Below, one piece after another: positions 51,503 through 60,200 of a stretch of DNA of 64,000 nt (positions are counted from its first letter, which is position 1; each line of letters starts with the position of its first letter). Made by a program: the position numbers and the translations under genes. The notes under the pieces were generated by a model that was given only the letters and a program-made list of their open reading frames with translations, was not told where the DNA came from and made no database searches. This DNA comes from Reclinomonas americana ATCC 50394 (taxonomy: Eukaryota > Jakobida > Jakobea > Jakobida), in contig PS015009.1 of the NCBI GenBank assembly GCA_048213135.1, positions 186,001 through 250,000 of the forward strand, in the 5' to 3' direction.

Positions 51503-51772
51503 AAATATTTTTTACCGGGCATCCTCTCACGGCAGCTTTTCCAGCCATTCGAAAGCCATCTTTATTTTCTTCTAATCCCTTTACTGATACAGGGTTACAG
51601 CCGATTTCCTTTATAGTGCATCGTACATTTACGCACGCCTACCGTGTTTCTACCTGCGGAAAAAGCGGGTTTGTTCACCCGTTAAAAAAATGGCATAACA
51701 ATTTGGTAAGAAAGAAGAAAACGCTCTATATTCAGATCGTTAACCAAAAAGCTCACTTAAAAAAACGCTATC

Positions 51773-52606
51773 ATGAAAAAACTTTTTTTTGTTCCCGCAC
51801 TGGTTTGCACGCTGGCAGTCGCTGTCGTAAGCTGTAAAAAAGCAAGTACCGATGACGCTTCCGGTCTTGATCAGAACGAAAGGCAACTCATTGCTTCGGC
51901 AGGTTTCAACAGCAACTGGGCTGAAAGAACCGCCGATGGCAGTTACCTGATTGAAGGCGATATCCTGCTCAGCAGGGCGCAACTGCAGGAAATGTCAGGA
52001 CAGGCCCCTGCGCACGAACTGATTGTTGCCAACGAGGAACATTACCGTACCACCAATGTAGTAAGCACACCAGGTACAGCACAAAGGATCATCACCGTAA
52101 GGCTGGGCTCCGGTTTCCCATCTTATTATTCAACCGGTCTTGACCAGGCGCTCGCCAGGTACAATAACCTTAACCTGCGAATCAAATTCCAGCGTGTAAC
52201 ATCAGGTGGCAACATCGTTATCAGCGGTGCCAACCTGGGTACCAGCGGTGGCGGTTGTATCCTGGGACAGGCTTCCGGCTTCCCTACTGCAAGCGGCAAT
52301 CCTTCCAGCGGCTTTACCCTCAGCACCAGCAGCTGCGCTACCAGCTACCTGAATACTGCTAATAAAGTGGATGAAGTGATCGCTCACGAGATCGGCCATT
52401 GCATCGGCTTCAGGCATACGGATTATATGAACCGCTCCAGCTGCGGACAGAATGTTAACGAAGGCACTGCCGGCGTTGGCGCTATCAATATCCCCGGAAC
52501 TCCAACTACTGTAACCGGTACCTACAATTCCTGGATGATGGCCTGCACCAACAACAATCCAGCTTTCAGCTCTTCCGACGGAGTAGCACTGAACTACGTA
52601 TACTAA
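51773..52606 (+). CDS. M57-family HEIGH metallopeptidase lipoprotein
   Basis: 277 residues. Lipoprotein signal AVAVVSC (Cys21). The zinc-binding motif HEIGHCIGFRHTD (HEIGH 205-209, third ligand His215) and the flanking region (RITVRLGSGFPSYYSTGLDQALARYNNL, then a Met-turn-like SWMMACTNNN) define the dual-action HEIGH metallopeptidase family M57. It should act at the cell surface on proteins. It is followed by a terminator. Confidence 0.92.
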   Translation: MKKLFFVPALVCTLAVAVVSCKKASTDDASGLDQNERQLIASAGFNSNWAERTADGSYLIEGDILLSRAQLQEMSGQAPAHELIVANEEHYRTTNVVSTPGTAQRIITVRLGSGFPSYYSTGLDQALARYNNLNLRIKFQRVTSGGNIVISGANLGTSGGGCILGQASGFPTASGNPSSGFTLSTSSCATSYLNTANKVDEVIAHEIGHCIGFRHTDYMNRSSCGQNVNEGTAGVGAINIPGTPTTVTGTYNSWMMACTNNNPAFSSSDGVALNYVY

Positions 52607-52626
52607 TCGTATTATCGTAATTAAAG

Positions 52627-52654
52627 ATCCCCTTCTTTACCGGAGGGGATTTTT
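52627..52654 (+). terminator. Intrinsic terminator after the M57 peptidase
   Basis: ATCCCCT (52627-52633) pairs perfectly with AGGGGAT (52644-52650), followed by TTTT. Confidence 0.85.
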
Positions 52655-52683
52655 AATGCTTTATATTTATTCTTTCAAGAACT

Positions 52684-55371
52684 ATGCTTTCTTCTTCTCT
52701 ATATAGAAAAAAATATGTCCGCAGCATTTTTACCTGCCTCATGCTGTGCAGCTCCGTATCCGTAAGCATCGCTCAAAACAAGGCACTGCCCGGTACCAAC
52801 AGGCAAAAGCTTTCCCCTGACCTGCTCAACATTTCCGCAAAGGAACAGGATAAAGAACAACGCTTTACTATTGCCGGAACGGGCACCAGCGAACTAATTT
52901 CTGCATTGAAGAATATCATCACTCCGTTGCAGGTAGTACAGGTCAATGAAGCATCGCATGCTGTTGTGATCAAAACCAGTCTCCGGACTGTTTTGGATAA
53001 AATACTTCCGCTTAAGGAAGTGATCTTTGCCGACAGGCCCCTTACCGCACATACAGAAATCGCTATCATCGGCTATAACCGCAGCTTTCATGGCATTAAT
53101 GCCGTTGATTACAGTATCCCCGGTGCTAACGGTAAAAATATAATTGTGGGCGTGAAAGAACAAAGTATGGAATCTGCTGACCTCGATCTGTATAAAAGAG
53201 TATTGCCTTCTTCCGCAGCATCAGCGTCTGTCACCAGTCACGCTACGGTAATATCCTCCATCATTGGCGGAGCCGGTAACAGTTTTTATGATGGCAGGGG
53301 CATTGCCAATGGCTGCAAATTCTTCCCAAGTACATTCGACAATCTCTTTGCCGACGACGCTACCCTGCTCAACAATAATAAGGTGACGGTACAAAACCAT
53401 TCTTATGGCACCGTTATACAACAGTTCTACGGCGCCGAAGCTGTAAGCTACGATGCACTGACATGGAACAATAAAAATATTGTACCCGTTTTCTCCGCCG
53501 GTAACCAGGGAACCGCAGCCGCAGCTACCGGTACTTACAGCGGTATAGCTGGTTTTGCCAACCTCACTGGTAATTTTAAAATGGCGAAGAACATCATCAG
53601 TGTTGGCGCTGTTGATAATAAAGGCGTCATTGCACCGGAAAGTTCTGCCGGGCCTTTGTATGATGGAAGGATTGCCCCACAACTCACTGCGCTAGGTCCC
53701 AATGGCACATCTGACGCTGCTGCGATGGTCAGCGGTGCTATTGCCGTAATGCAACAGGTATATGCCGACAGCAACAGCCAGGCACTGCCTCCCGCGTCTC
53801 TTGTTAAAGCTCTTCTTTACAATAACGCCGACGATATTTATACCAAAGGAATTGATTTCAAAACAGGTTATGGACTTCTCAACAGTTATGCTGCTGTAAA
53901 AGCAGTACAGCAAAAAAAATATGATGGCGCTGTGCTGGCGCAGGGCCAAAGCTGGAGTAAAAATCTCACACTTCCCGCAAGCATCGCACAACTGAAAATA
54001 ACCTTATCGTGGACAGACAGTATTGCAGCACTTAACAACGGTAAAGCCCTGCTCAATGATCTTGACCTGGAAGTACAGGAGATGAGCAGTGGCACCATTT
54101 ACAAACCCTGGTGCCTTTCCACTGCCGCCCGTGCCGATTCACTGGCGAAAGAACCCATAAGAAAAAGAGATTCACTCAATACCTCCGAACAGGTAAGCAT
54201 CGCCTTACCTTCTGCCGGCGTATACCAGGTAAGGGTTACAGCGACCAGCCTGGCTAATACACTTGTACCATTCCACATCGCTTACCGTACCGACACATTG
54301 AACACCTTTCAATTTACCAGTCCGCAACATGCATCGGATGTAAACCCGGAAGAAGATCCGGAACTGCGTATCCGCTGGACAACCTTTGTTGCCGACACCA
54401 ACCAGACGGGGAATTTATACATCAGCTATAACAGTGGTGCTGCATGGCAACTACTGAAAGCCAATCATAAGATCTACACCAACCAATACCTGTGGCCCAT
54501 AAAAGATACCGCCAGCAGGGCCATACTGAAAATGGAGACCTCATTTGGCAATTTTTTTTCCAAAGAATTCATCATCAGTAAAGTGATACGTCCGCAGGTA
54601 GATTTTCTTTGCAATGATTCCTTCCGGCTGAGCTGGAACAAACATATTTACGCGAACGGGTATACAATTTTCTGTCTTACCGACAGCGCTTACCTTAAGC
54701 CCATACTTACCGTAACAGACAGTTTCGTGGTCATGAACAGGAGCCTGTACCCTTCTTTAGTGTATGCAGTAGAACCCCTTCCCGGCAACGGTATTCCTGC
54801 CGCCAGGAGCATTGCCTCCAATATTACTTTGCAGGGTGTGCAATGTTTTTATAAAACTTTTTACCATACCCTGCAGGACGGCAACCAGCTGAGACTGATC
54901 CTGGAGTTAAGTGCTCCTTCCTTTGTGGACAGTATTTATTTTGAACAGGTGACAGCATCGGGCCAGGTATTGAAAAATTATGAAGGAAAAAAAGTGACAG
55001 CACCGGGTGCTGTGTACGACCAGCTCATCAACGATGCGCCTTCCGGTACCAGTCACTGGCGGGCAAGGCTGAAAATGAAAAACGGCAGCACGCTGTACAC
55101 CGATATTATTGATGTGCTTACTTCAGGGAAAAAATATATCGTCTTTTATCCTAATCCCGTCAGCCGAAACAGCAGTTTGAATTATGTTACACAACAGGGT
55201 CTTCCACCCGGCAGCCAGTTACAGTTCTTTGACCTGGCAGGGAGATTACTCAGGACCTGCTCACCACCTGACAATGTAGATGTATCCAAATGGTCGGCAG
55301 GAATGGTATTGTATAAATTACTCTCTCCCGCTAACCTGTTACTTGAAACAGGAAAACTGCTGATCCAGTAA
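52684..55371 (+). CDS. S8-family subtilase-like protein with a T9SS sorting domain and no canonical catalytic Asp
   Basis: 895 residues. Signal peptide (about 1-30), propeptide-like region, then a subtilisin-like domain (about 150-410) with catalytic His186 (SHATVISSIIGG), oxyanion Asn274 (VFSAGNQGT) and Ser343 (GPNGTSDAAAMVSG). The first-site motif is VGVKEQSME at 155-163 where family members have D-x-G; Glu159 takes the Asp position. The middle contains beta-sandwich modules. The C-terminus (about 815-895: KYIVFYPNPVSRNSSLNY, QLQFFDLAGRLLRT) is a type IX secretion sorting domain. It should be exported across the outer membrane. Activity is uncertain because of the Asp change. Confidence 0.87.
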   Translation: MLSSSLYRKKYVRSIFTCLMLCSSVSVSIAQNKALPGTNRQKLSPDLLNISAKEQDKEQRFTIAGTGTSELISALKNIITPLQVVQVNEASHAVVIKTSLRTVLDKILPLKEVIFADRPLTAHTEIAIIGYNRSFHGINAVDYSIPGANGKNIIVGVKEQSMESADLDLYKRVLPSSAASASVTSHATVISSIIGGAGNSFYDGRGIANGCKFFPSTFDNLFADDATLLNNNKVTVQNHSYGTVIQQFYGAEAVSYDALTWNNKNIVPVFSAGNQGTAAAATGTYSGIAGFANLTGNFKMAKNIISVGAVDNKGVIAPESSAGPLYDGRIAPQLTALGPNGTSDAAAMVSGAIAVMQQVYADSNSQALPPASLVKALLYNNADDIYTKGIDFKTGYGLLNSYAAVKAVQQKKYDGAVLAQGQSWSKNLTLPASIAQLKITLSWTDSIAALNNGKALLNDLDLEVQEMSSGTIYKPWCLSTAARADSLAKEPIRKRDSLNTSEQVSIALPSAGVYQVRVTATSLANTLVPFHIAYRTDTLNTFQFTSPQHASDVNPEEDPELRIRWTTFVADTNQTGNLYISYNSGAAWQLLKANHKIYTNQYLWPIKDTASRAILKMETSFGNFFSKEFIISKVIRPQVDFLCNDSFRLSWNKHIYANGYTIFCLTDSAYLKPILTVTDSFVVMNRSLYPSLVYAVEPLPGNGIPAARSIASNITLQGVQCFYKTFYHTLQDGNQLRLILELSAPSFVDSIYFEQVTASGQVLKNYEGKKVTAPGAVYDQLINDAPSGTSHWRARLKMKNGSTLYTDIIDVLTSGKKYIVFYPNPVSRNSSLNYVTQQGLPPGSQLQFFDLAGRLLRTCSPPDNVDVSKWSAGMVLYKLLSPANLLLETGKLLIQ

Positions 55372-55387
55372 TGTATTAACTTGTTGC

Positions 55388-55789
55388 ATGCTGCTCTTAC
55401 GCCGCTTACTGAATGATTTTTTTTCAAAACGGGCTTTCCGCAAATATTGCTCCTGCCAATCTAATCCACCGGAGAATAACTGGGATGGGGTTGAAGAAGT
55501 GTATATAGGTTGCGACAAGACCAATGGCCGGTTTGCAGATGTTACGGCACGAATCTGTCCTTATTGCGGCTTCACCTGGCTGCGTTACCAGGTTGAATAC
55601 GAAGGGTTCAGTCATTCGGGGAGATGGTATTATGGCAGGATACCGGTAAAACAACTTTCAGTGCTGAAGCCTGAAGAAGCTGTATCCTGGCTGGAAAAAT
55701 CAAGCCCTTGTTTTTATGGTGGCAGTTATTATGAAACAGAAGGCCGCTTCCTTGAAGATCCGCGAGGTAATATCCATGTCGACCTGTAA
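55388..55789 (+). CDS. Small protein with CxC and CxxC motifs, function unknown
   Basis: 133 residues. A basic start (MLLLRRLLNDFFSKRAFRKYC), then CSC and, at about 57-60, CPYCGF, a possible zinc site, and an aromatic-rich C-terminal half (FYGGSYYETEGRFLED). No signal peptide. I recognise no family. It starts 17 bp after the subtilase and may be translated from the same transcript. Confidence 0.62.
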   Translation: MLLLRRLLNDFFSKRAFRKYCSCQSNPPENNWDGVEEVYIGCDKTNGRFADVTARICPYCGFTWLRYQVEYEGFSHSGRWYYGRIPVKQLSVLKPEEAVSWLEKSSPCFYGGSYYETEGRFLEDPRGNIHVDL

Positions 55790-55890
55790 TTATCCCCGAT
55801 AAGTACAGCAAAAACTGGCTGTTCAATTTCCAGAAAGGATAACCGCTGAAAGGCGGAAAAAGAATAAAGAGAGAAAACCTGTAATGAGAA

Positions 55891-55922
55891 TACGCTAATT
55901 CGTAATTAGTAATTCGTAATTA
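55891..55922. repeat. TTACGAATTAGTAATTACG-type repeat after rimM
   Basis: Short palindrome-like words (TAATTCGTAATTAGTAATTC) at the rimM stop codon, resembling the nuoD-nuoE gap (19033-19076). Confidence 0.45.
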
Positions 55923-56435
55923 TTTATAAATATCAAGTAGCCCCTCCGGCAGGTTCACAAAAATTTTGCGGTTCTTTTTGTCCATTTTCTGCAGGCTTTC
56001 TTCATGGATGGGGATGAGCGCTTCTTTGCCATTCAGCATCAGTGTGCACAATAACTGGTGGGGCTGTTCAATCACTTCCAATACTTCGCCCAGGTCTTCT
56101 CCCTCATGAATGATATGAAAACCCAGCAGGGATATGGCAGAAGTGGCGGCGGCATATTTTTTAAAGTCTTCTTCGGTAATCCAGACTTCTTTGGGTGTGA
56201 GTTTGCGGGCTGTTTCTTTATCGTCTACACCTTCCAGTTTCAGGAAAGTCTCATTATCGCTTTTGATTTTTGTGACCTGGATAAAATAGGGCAGGAAACT
56301 TCCTTTTTTTTCCTCGATAAAAACGGCCTCCAGGCCTTTGAGTGAAGTCTTCTTCCCGAGGCTGTGCTCCAGTACCAGGTCACCTTTTAAGCCATGGCTG
56401 GCAGCCAGTTTTCCTATTTTGAAATATTGATCCAT
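55920..56435 (-). CDS. rimM: Ribosome maturation factor RimM
   Basis: 171 residues from the ATG at 56435. RimM helps assemble the 30S subunit head. The N-terminal beta-barrel (YFKIGKLAASHGLKGDLVLE) and the C-terminal PRC-like barrel (LLGFHIIHEGEDLGEVLEVIEQPHQLLCTLMLNGKEALIPIHEE) are visible, and the ending FVNLPEGLLDIYK is typical. A TACCTTTG box ends 6 nt before the ATG, and a terminator separates it from rpsP, so it has its own promoter although the two genes are usually adjacent. Confidence 0.95.
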   Translation of the reverse strand: MDQYFKIGKLAASHGLKGDLVLEHSLGKKTSLKGLEAVFIEEKKGSFLPYFIQVTKIKSDNETFLKLEGVDDKETARKLTPKEVWITEEDFKKYAAATSAISLLGFHIIHEGEDLGEVLEVIEQPHQLLCTLMLNGKEALIPIHEESLQKMDKKNRKIFVNLPEGLLDIYK

Positions 56436-56441
56436 AAGAGG

Positions 56442-56449
56442 CAAAGGTA
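56442..56449 (-). promoter_or_regulatory. -7 box of rimM
   Basis: TACCTTTG on the minus strand ends 6 nt before the rimM ATG. Confidence 0.6.
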
Positions 56450-56511
56450 TTTTAACCGGGAGGCTTTGCCAAAGTGAAAATAAAATTTACAGTAACCCGG
56501 TTGTGTTTAAT

Positions 56512-56543
56512 AAAAAAGTCCTGTTGCTGGTGCAACAGGACTT
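56512..56543 (-). terminator. Intrinsic terminator after rpsP
   Basis: Perfect 12-bp stem AAGTCCTGTTGC/GCAACAGGACTT with a TGGT loop and six T residues on the minus strand. Confidence 0.92.
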
Positions 56544-56571
56544 GATCATGCGTTAACGGAACAGAGGTCTA

Positions 56572-57051
56572 TTATTCTTCTGTTTTAGGTTCTTCCGCGG
56601 CCGGGGCTTCTTCAGCTACCGGTGCTTCCACCTTCTCCGCCACTTTCCTCACTACAGGTTGGTTCTTACGATCCATACGTGCTTTTTTATGGGCACTCTG
56701 GCGACGGGCAATATGAGCATCATGCTCGCTGCTCCATTTCGTGAACTTTTCCATAGCTGCGGCTTCGTCAAACAATCCCAGGCCTACACCACGCAGTAAA
56801 TGCTTCAGGTACAGCACACCTTTGAAAGAAAGGATGCGACGTACAGTATCGGTGGGTTGAGCACCTTTCTGCAGCCAGTCCAATGCTTTCTGACGGTCTA
56901 CCTGGATAGTCGCAGGAACTGTCAGTGGATTGTACGTACCTAATTTTTGGATGAATTTACCATCGCGTGGGCTTCTGCCATCTGCTACTACGATGAAGTA
57001 AAAAGGGCGCTTCTTTGAGCCGTGCCTTTGCAGTCTCATTTTTACAGCCAT
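56572..57051 (-). CDS. rpsP: 30S ribosomal protein S16
   Basis: 159 residues. The S16 core occupies about 1-85 ([42 protein letters not shown]). Bacteroidota S16 proteins carry a C-terminal extension; here it is basic, then ends in an acidic alanine/glutamate-rich tail ([13 protein letters not shown]). A TATCTTCG-like box around 57103-57110 lies about 50 bp upstream, and rimM follows after a terminator. Confidence 0.97.
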   Translation of the reverse strand: MAVKMRLQRHGSKKRPFYFIVVADGRSPRDGKFIQKLGTYNPLTVPATIQVDRQKALDWLQKGAQPTDTVRRILSFKGVLYLKHLLRGVGLGLFDEAAAMEKFTKWSSEHDAHIARRQSAHKKARMDRKNQPVVRKVAEKVEAPVAEEAPAAEEPKTEE

Positions 57052-57231
57052 AAAATAGAAATTTTTGGTTGTTATTAAATAGGGTTTCTCCTTAAATAAG
57101 GACAGCGAAGATAATAACAGCTACCTAAACAGCCAAAACTTTAAGAAATATTAAGAAAATCCTGCCAAACCGGCTCCCCGCCGCCTTTTGTGAAGACTCA
57201 GCCCACCCATTCATCAACAGTTGATTACCTC

Positions 57232-60200
57232 CTATTTTATCATATTTTCCAGGTCGGATTTGATCTGCCGGATGGTTTTTATTTTCGAAACGGCACCCTC
57301 CGCCAGCGACAGCATGGTGATGAGGAACTCAAAATGAGACTTCTGCGATATTTTCTTGTTCTGTGACCCGGCGCTGTTCCATATCCCGGCAAACGCTTCC
57401 CGCAACTGCTTTTCCGCTGCTTTTTCGGCTCCTTTTCCTTCCAGCAGCCATAAAATGAGGCGGGCATTTACCTGGTCGATCCTGCCCCAGAAATCCATAT
57501 CCCCGGAAACATCGGCAGCCTGATCTATGAAAGTTTTTAACGCTTCTTTGATCTCTTTCAATGCCGGCAGGTGATAACGCTGAGGAGTGTCGGCACCCCA
57601 TTTGTGCTTGCCCAGTTCCACCAGTACATATTCAATGGCCAGCCAGTTACTCAGCGCATAGCCTTTATAATTATTATCCGTTTTAGTTACCGCTTTATGG
57701 AAATAGGAAGCCGCCTGTGCCAGCGCTGCCAGTTTTTGGGGCCGCGTGCTGCTGATGAGCGCCTTGCTTTTATACGCCTTGGCCATCAGGCAAAACCTTT
57801 CCGCCGTGGGACTCATACCCAGCAATTGCTCCATATCGCCGATCACTTTATCCAGTTTCGCAGGCTGACTGCTTTTACTGATACCGGCCATCCAGTCCGA
57901 CACACATTTCTTTGCCCGGATATTGCAATAGCGTTCCAGTGCTGTTACAGAAAAACCTGCCTGCTCCATGCGGAGAAGACTTTCAAATTTTTCGATGGCT
58001 TTCTCCTGCTGATTGAACTCTGCGTACGCGATGGCTTCTTTTTCCGTGATACCGGCATTCCGTATACCCTGCTCATCAACGGCCAGCGATATGGCTTCCA
58101 GGGTGCTGAGCAACGACGCGGCGGTGTAGCCCTTTACATCGGTTTTGTTCAGCAGGTTATCCAGGTCAATCACCGCTTCCTGTGGTATCATATAACGGTA
58201 AGGCTTAGCCGCTGATGGTTTACCCGGTTTAGCCAGGGTAAAGAAGGGGTCGCCGTAACACTGGTAGGCCCCCCAGGTGTTGGTATTGGGGTAACGGGTA
58301 AACGTGCTTTGCCTTGCGGCCAGTACCGCCTGACCGAAATTGTTACCGGCCAGCATCCTGCTGTAAAACACTTCTGTAAAATGATACGCGGCATCGTCAT
58401 CCACGGCCCAGCCCGCTGCCACCACCACTTTCACACCATTTTCAATCAGCTGCGTGCCGATGTTGGCCGCCAGCCTGAAACGGTCGCGGTAATATTTTTC
58501 GGCACCGCCATCCATCTTGCCCAGGAAACAGCAGTTCACAAACACCAGTTCGGGCACGGTACTCATCTGGCATATCTCCCTGGTGGACAGGAATACATTG
58601 TTACCGATCAACATACCGGAAGGCTGTGACAGGTCTTCATTGAATATACCATGACCAGCCAGGTGGATCACTTTGTAATCATCCTGGAACAGGGCCCTGA
58701 TGATGGCTGAAGAAGAGCTGTGAATACAGGTATTACCCGTATCGAAACCATTGTCGGATAGCAGGCGGTTCACCAGGTGCGCTTCTTTTTCGGCACCGGG
58801 CAACTGGCTGGCGAATGCATAACCCGCCAGGTCGGGATCGCCCACAATCAGTGCTTTACTGTTGGCCACGGGTTTAATGCGGATACGGAAATCTGGCGTG
58901 TACAACTGCCGGATCATACCGGCATTACAGCAAAGCGGCTGACTGCCATTGCCGGCGTCCTGCAACAATTCCCAGGGATAACCGGCAGTTACTTTATCAA
59001 GTATCCAGATGGTGTTGGACTGCCTGCGGATATTTTCCTTAAAATCATTCGGAATGAGCAACTCGAATACGGTACGGGCAAGGGCGTCGGACCAATGGTT
59101 ATCGGTAGACAGGTCATTGATCAGTTGTTCTATGATAACAGGTGTGGTGAACAGGTCACGCTGCTCTTCCCTGGCACTGCCGGTGGAAGCGCTGAAACGC
59201 AGTGAGCGCACAGGTTGTGCCGTATCTAGTTTTTGCTCCTCCATCAGCACAACGGAAATACGTTTCCACCATTCACTGGAGGACTCAAGCGGCAGCCGCA
59301 GCCTGGAACCAAACAGTTTCTTAATATGCTGGCCCGACAGGCGGATGTTCAGTGCTGTATTTTCTTCCGCCGCCAGCCGGGTAAGCGTGTACAGGCATTG
59401 CAGGCAACGGTCTTCATACAGTTCCACAAATTCAATATGCGTGATCGCATTCAGCTGGTCGAGCCCCATAGCCTGTATTTTATCATTGGCATTTTGTATG
59501 CCCTGTATGATGGCACGCAAAGAACTTTCGGTACTCAGCCCACCATACCCCGCTCCTATTAATAAAGAGGATATGCCATTTTCCGCATTATCCTTCATAC
59601 CCGTCGTTCTTGATTCCAGCATGTATTTCAGGATGCCCTGCTCTACGGTGAGAATAAGCTGGTAAACGGTAAGTGCGCCGGGATCACCTAACCCCATTAC
59701 CACGGTGCCATTAAAATCGGAACCCGCTTTCAGCATCACTTCATTACTTCCGATATCTCCTGGATACATACCCAATCGTTGCCGTTCCATCAGTGCGCCA
59801 CCCATATAATAATCGATCACCGATTCAGCACTCATAATGCCGTCATTCCTGAAATGCCCTACCAGTATGGGATATCGGCTATAGAGCAGGTCGCCATGAC
59901 TGATACTAACTTTAAGGGGTACACGATTTACTTCGGTTGTGGTTACCTTAGGTTCTGGCAGCCCCAGCAGGGTGCGTTCCAATCCGGCAGGATCAATATC
60001 AAAGCTTTCCTTTTCTGTTGCACGGAACACCGTACCGGCCGTCCGGGTAACAGGTCGTACTTTGCTGAGCAACCCTGTTTTACCTGTCGATAATATTTCC
60101 GCGATGCCATTAAAGATGGAAGGTTCATTGGCCAGCGCGCCATGCGTTACATTCACATAATACAATCCGTCGGAACCAATCAGTTGTTTGGGTATGCCCG

